Shown here piece by piece: positions 7,897 to 16,395 of a DNA stretch of 64,000 nt (positions are counted from its first letter, which is position 1; each line of letters starts with the position of its first letter). The stretch is from Mesorhizobium sp. SOD10 (lineage in GTDB: Bacteria; Pseudomonadota; Alphaproteobacteria; Rhizobiales; Rhizobiaceae). The stretch spans positions 1 through 64,000 of the forward strand of contig CCNA01000034.1 of assembly GCA_000824805.1 (NCBI GenBank), read 5' to 3'. Both the position numbers and the translations under genes were made by a program. The notes beneath the pieces were generated by a model, which saw only the letters and a program-made list of their open reading frames with translations, did not search any database and was not told where the DNA came from.

Positions 7897-8958
7897 TTGT
7901 CTTTCCTGCCTGCCGCCGCGAACGATCTTCCAAATCGCCTCAATCCGGCCGCTGCCGGACGAAAGCGAACCGCCCTGACCTCGATCTCGGCCGGTGTTGC
8001 GCCGGGACTGGTGCTGGTGGCGATGATCACCAGCGTCGCCTATTCGGCGCGCGGCCTCTCCGGCCTCACCTTATTCAGCCCGATGATCCTCGCCGTCGTC
8101 GCCGGCATGATCTATTCCAATGTGCTCGGCGTGCCTGCCCACGCCAAGGCCGGCATTGCCTTCTCGCAAAAGCGCCTGCTTCGCTTTGCTATCGTGCTGC
8201 TCGGCTTCCAGCTCACGCTCGGCCAGGTGGCGGGCATCGGCCTCGGCGGTGTCGGCATCGTCGCCGCCACGCTCGGCGCCACCTTCCTGTTCACGGCCAC
8301 ACTCGGGCGGCTGATCGGCGTCGACCGGAAGCTGGCGCAACTGATTGCCGCCGGCACCTCAATCTGCGGCGCCTCGGCTATCGTCGCCACCAACATGGTC
8401 ACCGACGCGCGCGACGAAGACGTTACCTATGCTGTCGCCGCGATCACGCTGTTCGGCACCATTGCCATGCTCGGCTTCCCGCTGCTGGCGCCGGTCTTCG
8501 GGCTCGACCAGCACGCCTTCGGCCTGTGGGCGGGCGCCTCGATCCATGAGGTGGCGCAAGTGATCGGCGCCGGCTTTCAGAACGGGACGCTTGCCGGCGA
8601 GACGGCAACCGTCGCCAAGCTGACGCGCGTCGCCATGCTGGCGCCGATGGTGATCGGCCTCGGCCTGTTGGCGCGCCGCGGCGGCGCCGACGTTTCCGGC
8701 GCCAAGCCGCCGATACCCTGGTTCGTCGCGGCCTTCGTGGCGGTCGTGGCGCTGAACAGCCTGGTTGCGATCCCGGCCCAGATCCATGCCGCAATTGCCT
8801 TGGCCGCGCAGGTGATGCTGACCATGGGGCTTGCCGCCATGGGCCTTCAGGCCGACATTTCCGAGCTGCGCTCGCGCGGCCTGCGCCCGCTGGTGCTGGC
8901 CTTCTCGGCCTTCCTCTTCATCGCCGTCTTCAGCCTGACACTGGTGAAGCTCGGCTGA
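7897..8958 (+). CDS. YeiH/UPF0324 family putative sulfate exporter-type membrane protein
   Basis: An inner-membrane protein of 353 residues with about ten hydrophobic segments. The motifs [32 protein letters not shown] and [13 protein letters not shown] are hallmarks of the YeiH/UPF0324 family, whose members are annotated as putative sulfate exporters; the transported substrate is not firmly established. I chose TTG at 7897 because GGAGA lies 6 nt upstream and the resulting length matches the family. No LysR regulator, the frequent neighbour of yeiH, is present. The gene stands alone, convergent with the fRMsr gene. Confidence 0.85.
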   Translation: MSFLPAAANDLPNRLNPAAAGRKRTALTSISAGVAPGLVLVAMITSVAYSARGLSGLTLFSPMILAVVAGMIYSNVLGVPAHAKAGIAFSQKRLLRFAIVLLGFQLTLGQVAGIGLGGVGIVAATLGATFLFTATLGRLIGVDRKLAQLIAAGTSICGASAIVATNMVTDARDEDVTYAVAAITLFGTIAMLGFPLLAPVFGLDQHAFGLWAGASIHEVAQVIGAGFQNGTLAGETATVAKLTRVAMLAPMVIGLGLLARRGGADVSGAKPPIPWFVAAFVAVVALNSLVAIPAQIHAAIALAAQVMLTMGLAAMGLQADISELRSRGLRPLVLAFSAFLFIAVFSLTLVKLG

Positions 8959-8982
8959 GGCGGCCGAGACCGGCATCACCTC

Positions 8983-9492
8983 TCAGTCCTCGTCATCATC
9001 CTCGAACTGGCACGACGCGACATAGATCGCGGCGAGCTTCTCGATGCCGGCCTGGTCTTCCTTGTCGAACCGGCCGGGCAGCGGGCTGTCGAGGTCGAGC
9101 ACGCCGAACGCGCCGTCGGCATCGCGCAACAGCACGACCAGTTCGGAACGCGAATCGGCATCGCAGGCGATGTGGCCGGGAAATTCGTTGACGTCCTTGA
9201 CCAGCATCGACATGTCGAGCTCGATGGCCGTGCCGCAGACGCCTTTGCCGACGGGGATGCGAACGCAGGCGGGCTTGCCCTGGAAGGGCCCGAGCACCAG
9301 CTCGTCGTCGGAGGCCAGGAAATAGAAACCGGCCCAGTTGAGGTCGGGCACCATCTGGTAGATCAGCGCCGCCGTGTTGGCGGCATTGGCGACGGAATCG
9401 CCCTCGCCCTCCAGCAGTGCCTTCAATTGCACGGCCAACTCCTTGTAAAAGGCCGGCTTGTCCTTGGTCTCGATGGCGGTTGCCGCGAACAT
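8983..9492 (-). CDS. msrC: free methionine-(R)-sulfoxide reductase (GAF domain, YebR/MsrC type)
   Basis: This 169-residue cytoplasmic enzyme reduces free L-methionine-(R)-sulfoxide and thereby repairs oxidised methionine. It is a single GAF domain with the family signature LNWAGFYFL, GPFQGKPACVRIPVGKGVCG and FPGHIACDADSRSE. The three redox cysteines map to Cys76, Cys86 and Cys110. The acidic end FEDDDED is unusual but harmless. The start at 9492 has GGAGAG 8-9 nt upstream. It is divergent from the Nudix gene and convergent with the YeiH-type gene. Confidence 0.9.
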   Translation of the reverse strand: MFAATAIETKDKPAFYKELAVQLKALLEGEGDSVANAANTAALIYQMVPDLNWAGFYFLASDDELVLGPFQGKPACVRIPVGKGVCGTAIELDMSMLVKDVNEFPGHIACDADSRSELVVLLRDADGAFGVLDLDSPLPGRFDKEDQAGIEKLAAIYVASCQFEDDDED

Positions 9493-9582
9493 CGTGTCGT
9501 CTCTCCATTGCAAGCCGGCCGCGCGGCCAGCTACAGTTCACCTCTCTCTGCCACCAAAACCGCCGCCGGGAAACAGCCTATC

Positions 9583-10011
9583 GTGACCTCCAGCCACTCC
9601 AGAACATTGACGGCCAGGACGATACGGATTGCTGCCGCCGTCATCCGCGACGACGGCGGCAGGCTGCTTCTGGTACGCAAGCGCGGCACCAGCACCTTCA
9701 TGCAGGCCGGCGGCAAGATCGAGCCGGGTGAGCTGCCGGCCGTCGCTCTTGCGCGCGAATTGCGCGAGGAGTTGGGCGTTGCCGTCGATCCGGCCGCGGC
9801 CTTCCATCTCGGCTCCTTCTCGGCGCCCGCCGCCAATGAGCCGGACGCCCACGTCGAGGCCGAGCTGTTCGAACTCTCCCTCACCGGCAAGCCGGTCCCG
9901 GCGGCCGAGATCGAAGAGATGATCTGGCTGAACCCGGAGCTGGCAGGCGGCATGGAGCTGGCGCCGCTGACCGCCGATATCGTGCTGCCGCGCTACGGCC
10001 GCCAGCCATGA
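9583..10011 (+). CDS. Nudix hydrolase
   Basis: A 142-residue hydrolase that cleaves a nucleoside diphosphate linked to another group. The Nudix box is intact at residues 43-65: GGKIEPGE, then RELREELG, holding the metal-binding glutamates. GTG at 9583 is the most likely start (GGGA about 11 nt upstream); a TTG at 9607 is an alternative. Its stop overlaps the start of the next gene in ATGA, so the two are translationally coupled. The substrate is unknown. Confidence 0.85.
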   Translation: MTSSHSRTLTARTIRIAAAVIRDDGGRLLLVRKRGTSTFMQAGGKIEPGELPAVALARELREELGVAVDPAAAFHLGSFSAPAANEPDAHVEAELFELSLTGKPVPAAEIEEMIWLNPELAGGMELAPLTADIVLPRYGRQP

Positions 10012-10985
10012 ATTCACGCAACGAAGAAAAACAGGCGGTGGGCGAAGCGCCCCTCACCTTCGCAGTGCTGGTCTTTCCCGGCTTTCCTATGATGGCGTTT
10101 TCGTCCGTCATCGAGCCGCTGCGCGCCGTCAACATTCTTGCCAAGCGCGACTGCTACCGCTGGGTGATCGTCGGCGCCGATGCGGGTACAGTGGAGGCAT
10201 CGAACGGTGTCGTCATCCAGCCTGGTTTCTCGGCCGCCGACGCGCCGAAGGTCGACCGTATCGTCGTCTGCTCGGGCGGCGATGCCGATCATGTCGTGGC
10301 CGACGAGGCGATGAGCTGGATCCGCAAGAGCCTGCGCGGCGGCGCGCATATCGGCGCGGTGGCGGACGCGGCTTTCTTCCTCGCCCGCGCCGGCCTCCTC
10401 GACGGCCATGCCTGCACTTTGCATTGGACCAGCCAGGCCGCTTTCACCGAAGCTTTTCCGGACATCGAGCTTCGGCGCGATCTCTTCGTCATCGACCGCA
10501 AGCGTTTCACCTCTGCCGGCGGCGTCGGCAGCCTCGACATGATGCTGGAGATCATAACGCGGGACTATGGCGCCGAGCTCGCGGCGGGTGTCGCCGAATG
10601 GTTCGTGCACTCACCCTTGCGGTCGAGCGTCGACCGCAAGCTGATGCCGCTCAGGCTGCGCACCGGCGTCCAGAACGAGCTGGTGCTGTCGGCCATCGCC
10701 ATCATGGAGGACGCGGTCGAGGAACGGCTCGGCATGGCGGAGCTGGCTGACCGGCTTGGGGTCTCGCCCGACAAGCTCGAGCGCAGTTTCCGCGCCGAGC
10801 TGGATATCTCGCCCAATGGGTATTACCGGCGGCTGAGATTGAAGCGCGCCGCCGATTTGCTGGCGCATTCGACGCTGATGGTGCGCGATGTGGCGCTAGC
10901 GTGCGGATTTGCGTCGATGTCGAGCTTTGCGAGGGCGTTTCGCGAGGAGCATGGGCACGCGCCAAAAGCGATGCGGCGGCATTAG
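10008..10985 (+). CDS. GlxA/GbdR-type transcriptional regulator (DJ-1/PfpI-like plus AraC HTH)
   Basis: A 325-residue regulator. Residues 17-190 form a DJ-1/PfpI-like sensing domain and residues 230-322 a C-terminal AraC double HTH (ERLGMAELADRLGVSPDKLERSF, in part). The opening FAVLVFPGFPMMAFSSVIEPLRAVN matches regulators of the GbdR/CdhR group that control glycine betaine, carnitine or arginine catabolism. The nucleophile-elbow position reads VADAAFFLARAGLL, without Cys, so it senses rather than catalyses. It is coupled to the Nudix gene by ATGA overlap and points at the catabolic genes from 11311, which are its likely targets (inference). Confidence 0.85.
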   Translation: MNSRNEEKQAVGEAPLTFAVLVFPGFPMMAFSSVIEPLRAVNILAKRDCYRWVIVGADAGTVEASNGVVIQPGFSAADAPKVDRIVVCSGGDADHVVADEAMSWIRKSLRGGAHIGAVADAAFFLARAGLLDGHACTLHWTSQAAFTEAFPDIELRRDLFVIDRKRFTSAGGVGSLDMMLEIITRDYGAELAAGVAEWFVHSPLRSSVDRKLMPLRLRTGVQNELVLSAIAIMEDAVEERLGMAELADRLGVSPDKLERSFRAELDISPNGYYRRLRLKRAADLLAHSTLMVRDVALACGFASMSSFARAFREEHGHAPKAMRRH

Positions 10986-11010
10986 ATGGTGGAGTGGTGC
11001 AAGCCCTCTC

Positions 11011-11219
11011 CTTCGTCATCCTAGGGCGAAGCGACGCGCAGCGGAGCGAAGACCCTGGGATCCATGCCGTGACCTAAGAGCGTCTCTGCGATGCAGAACT
11101 GCCAGCGCTATGCCAGCAAGGACTTTCTGCACCGCTGCATTCTCTGGCCGGCGTAACCGCATGGATTCTAGGGTCTGCGCGCGTCGCTTCGCTCCTTGCT
11201 TCGCCCTAGAATGACGAAG
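11011..11219. repeat. 209-bp MITE-like intergenic repeat with long inverted ends
   Basis: The ends CTTCGTCATCCTAGGGCGAA and TTCGCCCTAGAATGACGAAG are near-perfect inverted copies, and the symmetry continues for about 60 bp on each side through the CGACGCGC and GGATCCATG/CATGGATTC parts. It has no coding capacity. Elements with this CTTCGTCAT-TCTAGGG end are, to my knowledge, spread between genes in Mesorhizobium and relatives. It separates the regulator gene from its presumed target operon. Confidence 0.8.
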
Positions 11220-11310
11220 TTATGACTGCGGCATCCGGCACGACATTTGCGGAATGCCGCACAAGCTCAAAACCCGGCCCGGCTATGTTTGCACGAACAG
11301 GAGGCCGCCC

Positions 11311-12609
11311 ATGAGCATCGTCGTATTCGACCCCGACAGCACCGAAGATGTGGATTTCAAGGACCGCATGCGCCATCCGGCCGCGGCCGATCCCGCAGGC
11401 GGCATGTGGTTGTCCGACACCGAGCCGTCCTTCATCGATGCCGATGCGCTGCGCAAGGGCCGGCTCGCCAAGCTGCGCGCCTGGATGCGCCAGGCGGGCT
11501 ATGGCGGCATCGTTTTGTTCGATCCCTACAACCAACGCTACGCGACCGGCTCGCGCAATATGTTCGGCTATTTCCTGCGCAATTCGACGCGCTATTTCTT
11601 CGTGCCCACCGAAGGGCCGATCGTGCTGTTCGAATATCCGCAGAGCTACCATGTCTCGATGGTGCTCGACACGATCGACGAGGCGCGTCCTTCCAAGCTC
11701 GTCTGGTCGTCGGTCTCGGGCCGCGACGACGAGACCGCAGGCCCCTTCGCCGACGAGATCACCGAGTTGCTCAAGAAGCATGGCGGCGGTTCGATGAAGC
11801 TCGGGCTCGATCGCTGCAGCCACCTGCAGGCGCTGGCGCTGGAAAAGCGCGGCTGCGAGGTGAAGGACTGCCAGGGCGAAATTCTCGCCGTGCGGGCGGT
11901 GAAGACGCCCGAGGAAGTGAAATGCCTGCAGGCCTCGATGGCGGGCGCCGAAGCCGCGGTCGCCGCCGTGCGCGAGGCGATCAAGCCCGGCGTTTCCGAG
12001 AACGAGCTGTTCGCCATCATGTATCACGAGGTGATCCGCCAGGGCGGCGAGTTCATCGAGACAAGGCTGCTCACCTCGGGACAGCGCACCAATCCTTGGT
12101 TCAACGAGGCGAGCGGCCGCAAGATCAGGCCGGGCGAGTTGGTCGCGCTCGATACCGACACGATCGGCTGCTACGGCTATTATTCCGACTTCTCGCGCAC
12201 CTTCCGCTGCGGCCCGGGCAAGCCGACGCCCTACCAGAAATCGCTCTACCGCATGGCGCACGACCAGGTGCAGCACAACATCTCCATCGTGAAACCCGGT
12301 ATGGCGTTCCGCGAGATCGCCGAAAAGGCCTGGAAGATCCCGGACCGCTTCGTCGACCAGCGCTACACTTCTGTGATGCACGGCGTCGGCATGCATGGCG
12401 AAACGCCCTTCATCGCCCACGCGATGGACTACGAGATCTATGGCCGCGACGGCATCATCATGCCCGGCATGGTGGTGAGCGTGGAAAGCTATATCGGCGA
12501 AAAGGGCGGCCGCGAGGGCGTCAAACTCGAGGACGAGATCCTGATCACCGAGACCGGCACGGAGCTGCTCTCGCGCTTCCCGTATGAGGATGAGTTTCTT
12601 GACAAGTAG
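11311..12609 (+). CDS. M24-family (creatinase/aminopeptidase P fold) enzyme, DddP-like but lacking the lyase nucleophile
   Basis: A 432-residue pita-bread enzyme, cytoplasmic, whose nearest known type is the DMSP lyase DddP: it shares GGIVLFDPYNQRYAT (65-79), ETRLLTSGQRTNPWF (250-264) and LDTDTIGCYG (280-289). All six metal-ligand positions are kept: Asp281, Asp283, Asp293, His357, Glu392 and Glu407. The residue that aligns with the DddP catalytic Asp (MHGVG-L-C-D) is Gly363 here (MHGVG-M-H-G). It is therefore probably a hydrolase of another small molecule, not a DMSP lyase. The start at 11311 has AGGAGG 6 nt upstream. It leads a three-gene run with two further hydrolases, 27-bp and 5-bp gaps apart. 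Confidence 0.8.
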   Translation: MSIVVFDPDSTEDVDFKDRMRHPAAADPAGGMWLSDTEPSFIDADALRKGRLAKLRAWMRQAGYGGIVLFDPYNQRYATGSRNMFGYFLRNSTRYFFVPTEGPIVLFEYPQSYHVSMVLDTIDEARPSKLVWSSVSGRDDETAGPFADEITELLKKHGGGSMKLGLDRCSHLQALALEKRGCEVKDCQGEILAVRAVKTPEEVKCLQASMAGAEAAVAAVREAIKPGVSENELFAIMYHEVIRQGGEFIETRLLTSGQRTNPWFNEASGRKIRPGELVALDTDTIGCYGYYSDFSRTFRCGPGKPTPYQKSLYRMAHDQVQHNISIVKPGMAFREIAEKAWKIPDRFVDQRYTSVMHGVGMHGETPFIAHAMDYEIYGRDGIIMPGMVVSVESYIGEKGGREGVKLEDEILITETGTELLSRFPYEDEFLDK

Positions 12610-12636
12610 CGCCGACGCATCGACAGCAAGATCCGT

Positions 12637-13314
12637 ATGAAAACGCCCATTTCCATCCGGCGCGGCACGGTGGCCGCGGTGTTCATCGATCTCCAGGAGG
12701 AGCATCGCAAGGATAAACGCTATCTGGTCGAGGGGTTCAGCGACATCCTCGCCAATGTCCAGCGCCTGCAGGAGGCGGCGCGGCGCAATTTCGTGCCGCT
12801 CCACCACTGGGCCTATATCGTCGACCTCGCCGAGGCACGGCCGTTCCACCCGGTCGACGAAAGCGGCAAGTCGGCCTTTTCGGACAAGGACGATCCGCTG
12901 ACCGCGATCTGCCATGAAGTGGCGCCGCAAGGTGGCGAAGCCATGCTGGTCAAGCAGGAGGCCAGCGCCTTCGGCAGGAACGATTTCGCCGAGAAGCTCA
13001 AAGCGTCCGGGATCGAATGGCTGGTGATTGCCGGCGTCTGGACCGAGGCCTGCATCGACGCCACGGTGAAGGACGCGGTGGCGCGCGGCTTTCGCGTGCT
13101 TTTGGTCAAGGACGCCTGCGGCAGCGCGAGCGCCGCCATGCACCAGACCGGCATCCTCAACCTTGCCAACCGGCTCTATGGCGGCGCTGTCACCAACACG
13201 CTCGATGCCTGCCGACTGATGGCAGGCGACACCGTGAAGGTGTGGCAGGTCGAGGGCTCGGTGCCGCTGCGCTTCACCTTCGAGAACGCGGCGCAACTTT
13301 ACGCGGAGCTCTGA
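12637..13314 (+). CDS. isochorismatase-like cysteine hydrolase
   Basis: A 225-residue cytoplasmic hydrolase of the isochorismatase/nicotinamidase/N-carbamoylsarcosine amidase fold. The catalytic triad is visible as Asp18 (VFIDLQ), Lys106 (LVKQEASAF) and Cys139 (GVWTEACIDAT). A Cys nucleophile means amide or carbamoyl cleavage is likelier than isochorismate cleavage. It follows the M24 enzyme by 27 bp and precedes the alpha/beta hydrolase by 5 bp, so the three are probably one operon acting on one compound. The substrate is unknown. Confidence 0.85.
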   Translation: MKTPISIRRGTVAAVFIDLQEEHRKDKRYLVEGFSDILANVQRLQEAARRNFVPLHHWAYIVDLAEARPFHPVDESGKSAFSDKDDPLTAICHEVAPQGGEAMLVKQEASAFGRNDFAEKLKASGIEWLVIAGVWTEACIDATVKDAVARGFRVLLVKDACGSASAAMHQTGILNLANRLYGGAVTNTLDACRLMAGDTVKVWQVEGSVPLRFTFENAAQLYAEL

Positions 13315-13319
13315 CGGCA

Positions 13320-14324
13320 GTGGCCGGCCCTCCAACCGATCCGGCGAGCCGCGGCAAATATGCCGACCGGCTCGATCCGGAACTGTGGGACTATATCGAC
13401 GAGGTCAACAGCTGGTATCCGCCGGAGATCGTCGCCGCGCCCATTGCCGAGCAGCGCGCGATCTATGACCGGATGTGCGCCGCATTTCACCAAGGCCATC
13501 CGGACGGCGTGACGGCCAGCGACGGTCTTGTCGCCGCGGCGCATGCGATCCCGGTGCGGCGCTATCGCATGGCCGGCAAGGCCGCGGCGGCGGTCGTGGT
13601 CTACTATCACGGCGGCGGCTTCGTGCTCGGCGGTCTCGACAGCCATGACGACATCTGCGCCGAGATCTGCGCCGGCACCGGCTTCGAAGTAGTCTCCGCC
13701 GACTACCGGCTGGCGCCGGAGCATCTGCATCCCGCCTCCTTTGAGGATGTGCTTGCCGTGTTCGAATGGGTCGCCACGACGAGCGCGCTGCCGATCGTGC
13801 TTTGCGGCGAAAGCGCCGGCGGCAATCTCGCGGCGGCCGTGGCGCAGGCGACGCGGCGCCATGAAAGGCACGCCGTTGGCCAAGTGCTGATCTATCCAGG
13901 CCTAGGCAGCGACGAGACTGGGCGCTCTTACGTCGAGCATGCCGAAGCGCCGCTGCTCAGCGTCAGCGACATCGAGTTCTACCGTCGTGTTCGATCCGCA
14001 CCCGGACAGGCTTTGGACGACCCGACCTTCTCGCCGCTCAGGGATCGTGACTTTTCCCGTCTGCCGCCGACGATCATCGTCACCGCCGAATGCGATCCGC
14101 TATCGTCGGATGGCGAAGTGTACCGCGACCGTATCCTCGCCGCCGGCGGACAAGCGTGGTGGCGCGAGGAGAAGCGGCTGGTGCACAGCTTTTTGCGGGC
14201 AAGGCCGACGGTGCCGCGTGCGGCGGAGGCGTTTGCGAGGATTGTTGGCGACATCGCAAGGCTGGGCGCCGGCGACGAAGCGCTAATCTCCCCCCTTGTG
14301 GGGGTTGAGGAGCGGTCCGCATAG
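13320..14324 (+). CDS. alpha/beta hydrolase of the hormone-sensitive lipase family
   Basis: A 334-residue esterase/lipase-type hydrolase. The oxyanion-hole motif HGGGF is at residues 97-101, the nucleophile Ser165 in GESAGG, the acid Asp259 in ECDPL and the base His289 in LVHSF, so the triad is complete. GTG at 13320 lies 5 nt after the preceding stop with GGAG 11 nt upstream. The 3' end is odd: the last 12 residues (ISPLVGVEERSA) and the stop codon are encoded by the repeat that begins at 14285, so the original C-terminus has been replaced. The fold should end before this point, so activity is probably kept. Confidence 0.85.
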   Translation: MAGPPTDPASRGKYADRLDPELWDYIDEVNSWYPPEIVAAPIAEQRAIYDRMCAAFHQGHPDGVTASDGLVAAAHAIPVRRYRMAGKAAAAVVVYYHGGGFVLGGLDSHDDICAEICAGTGFEVVSADYRLAPEHLHPASFEDVLAVFEWVATTSALPIVLCGESAGGNLAAAVAQATRRHERHAVGQVLIYPGLGSDETGRSYVEHAEAPLLSVSDIEFYRRVRSAPGQALDDPTFSPLRDRDFSRLPPTIIVTAECDPLSSDGEVYRDRILAAGGQAWWREEKRLVHSFLRARPTVPRAAEAFARIVGDIARLGAGDEALISPLVGVEERSA

Positions 14325-14517
14325 CGGACGCAAAGCCAATTGCTTGGCTTTGCGAGCGACGAAAGCCGGCAGGCCAGAGGGGGGCGCGAAGGATCGCGAC
14401 CCTTCGGATTCGTAACATCCAAGTTTGCCTGAAAAGACAGCTCCAATTAGCTGAGATGCTGGCGGGACAGCGCCCCCCTCTGCCCTGCCGGGCATCTCCC
14501 CCACAAGGGGGGAGATT
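14285..14517. repeat. 233-bp repeat with perfect 20-bp terminal inverted repeats
   Basis: The ends AATCTCCCCCCTTGTGGGGG (14285-14304) and its exact reverse complement (14498-14517) bound a non-coding element. Inside are a hairpin GCAAAGCCAA/TTGGCTTTGC (about 14330-14353) and the motif GCCGGCAGGCCAGAGGGG, which recurs in a shorter copy at 57818-57860. Intergenic elements of this CTCCCCC type are common in Mesorhizobium. Here the left end lies inside a coding frame. Confidence 0.8.
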
Positions 14518-14605
14518 GGCTGTACCTTCAGCCTGCGGAACAGCGCACAAGAACTGCGGAAAACCAAACATTTCCCCGCGGAAAGCGGACCTATCATCCC
14601 CTCAC

Positions 14606-14670
14606 AGCCAACGGCGCCCTGGCGGTCGCGTCCGCCCCCGCACCTCGCGATCCCGGGACGGCCGTTGGCT
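14606..14670 (+). repeat. long inverted repeat in the leader of the binding-protein gene
   Basis: Perfect 10-bp arms AGCCAACGGC (14606-14615) and GCCGTTGGCT (14661-14670) enclose a GC-rich inner part that can pair further (GGTCGCG with CGCGATC). The hairpin ends 66 nt before the start codon of the binding protein and is followed by TTGTGCAATTCC. It may be a terminator of upstream transcription or an RNA control element. Confidence 0.5.
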
Positions 14671-14736
14671 TTGTGCAATTCCTTGCCCAACAGACCGCCG
14701 CGCGGGCAACGCGCGCCAACAACAGAGGGAACGACG

Positions 14737-16377
14737 ATGAAATTCATGCTGACCGACAGAAAACTGCACCCGCGTGCCAAGCCGATCGCCGACGATTTCA
14801 GGAAGGGCGCAATCAGCCGGCGCGAATATCTGGCTTTGATGGCCGGCTTCGGCGTCAGCGCCGCCGGCGCGATGGCGTTGGGCGGGATTGCTCCCTCACC
14901 TGCCCGTGCCGCCGAGCCGAAAAAGGGCGGCGTGTTGCGCGTGGCGATGAACGTCAAGGGCTTCAAGGATCCGCGCACCTTCGACGGCGTCGAGATGTCG
15001 AACGTCGCGCGCCAGTGCAACGAATATCTGGTGCGCTGGAACACCGACTTCTCCTTCGAACCCTGGCTCTTGGAAAGCTGGGAAACCAGCGACGACGCCA
15101 AGACGATCACGCTCAATGTTCGCAAAGGCATCACATGGTCGAACGGCGACATTTTTAACGCCGACGACGTGATCCACAACCTCAGCCGCTGGTGTGATGC
15201 CGCGGTTGCCGGCAATTCGGTCGCGGCGCGCATGGGCGCGCTGGTCAATGCCGACACCAAGAAGCCGGTCGACGGCGGCATCCAGAAGGTCGACGACTAC
15301 ACCGTCAAGCTCAACCTGCCGAAGCCCGACATCTCGCTGATCGCCGGCATGGCCGACTATCCGGCGCTGATCATGCACCGCTCCTATGAGGGCGACGCCG
15401 ACCCGAAGAAGGCTTTGGCCATCACCACCGGCCCTTGCGAGCTGGTGAGCTGGGACGCCGAGACGGGCGCCGAAGTGAAACGTAAGGACAAGCCCTGGTG
15501 GAAGGGCGAGTTCTATCTCGACGGCATCAAATGGGTCGACTACGGCTCCGACCCCAACGCCATGCTGTCGGCCTTCGAATCCGGTGAGATCGACACCGAC
15601 CACGAAACCGCGTCGGATGCCGTGTCGCAGACCGAGCAGATGGGCCTGCAGAATTCCGAGATCGCCACCGGCTCGACCATCGTCGCGCGCTTCAATGTCT
15701 CCAACGCACCCTATGACGACGTCAAGGTGCGCCGCGCGGCCCAGCTTGCCGTCGACAATGCGGCGGTGCTGAAGCTCGGGCTCGACGGCCGTGGCAAACC
15801 CGCCGACAACCACCATGTCGGCCCCATGCATCCCGAATTCGCCGATATCGGCCCTGCGGTGCGCGATGTCGAACAGGCCAAGAAGCTGATGGCGGCATCC
15901 GGCAAGGCCGACCACGAGTATGAGCTGATCTCGGTCGACGTCGAATGGCAAAAGAGCACAGCGGACGCGATCGCGGCGCAAATCCGCGACGCAGGCTTCA
16001 AGATCAAGCGCACTGTGCTGCCGGCCGCGACCTTCTGGAACGACTGGGCCAAGTTCCCCTATTCCTGCACCGAATGGCTTGGCCGCCCGCTCGGTGTCCA
16101 GGTGCTGGCGCTGGCCTATAAATCGGGCGGCGCCTGGAACGAAAGCGCCTATTCGAACAAGGAGTTCGACGAGCTTCTCGACAAGGCGCTGGCGACGCCA
16201 GACGCTGCGGCGCGCAAGGAGATCATGGCCAAGATCGAGACCAATTTGCGCGACTCCGGCATCATCGTCCAGCCCTACTGGCGCTCGGTCTACCGCACCT
16301 ATCGCAAAGGCGTGCAGGGCTGCGAACAGCACCAGGCGCTCGAGCAGCATTTCGAGAAGGTCTGGCTGGAGTCGTGA
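14737..16377 (+). CDS. ABC transporter substrate-binding protein, family 5 (dipeptide/oligopeptide type), Tat-exported
   Basis: A 546-residue periplasmic solute-binding protein of the peptide/opine/nickel class. A Tat signal is present: Arg28-Arg29 in [13 protein letters not shown], then a hydrophobic stretch and SPARAA cleavage near residue 59. The family features [27 protein letters not shown] and a late [13 protein letters not shown] are seen. The ATG at 14737 has AGAGGGA upstream. No permease or ATPase gene follows; a hairpin terminator and an unrelated TPR gene come next. Its position after the hydrolase genes suggests that it captures their substrate, but this is inference. Confidence 0.88.
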   Translation: MKFMLTDRKLHPRAKPIADDFRKGAISRREYLALMAGFGVSAAGAMALGGIAPSPARAAEPKKGGVLRVAMNVKGFKDPRTFDGVEMSNVARQCNEYLVRWNTDFSFEPWLLESWETSDDAKTITLNVRKGITWSNGDIFNADDVIHNLSRWCDAAVAGNSVAARMGALVNADTKKPVDGGIQKVDDYTVKLNLPKPDISLIAGMADYPALIMHRSYEGDADPKKALAITTGPCELVSWDAETGAEVKRKDKPWWKGEFYLDGIKWVDYGSDPNAMLSAFESGEIDTDHETASDAVSQTEQMGLQNSEIATGSTIVARFNVSNAPYDDVKVRRAAQLAVDNAAVLKLGLDGRGKPADNHHVGPMHPEFADIGPAVRDVEQAKKLMAASGKADHEYELISVDVEWQKSTADAIAAQIRDAGFKIKRTVLPAATFWNDWAKFPYSCTEWLGRPLGVQVLALAYKSGGAWNESAYSNKEFDELLDKALATPDAAARKEIMAKIETNLRDSGIIVQPYWRSVYRTYRKGVQGCEQHQALEQHFEKVWLES

Positions 16378-16395
16378 CCCTCCCGGGGCCGAGCG

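Noticed and set aside
11311-12609. Calling the M24 protein a DMSP lyase DddP
   Set aside because: The aligned catalytic Asp is Gly363, and no DMSP demethylation or acrylate genes are nearby.
11206-13335. 709-codon open frame on the minus strand opposite the M24 enzyme and cysteine hydrolase
   Set aside because: Same reasoning: both sense genes have complete catalytic residues and ribosome binding sites.
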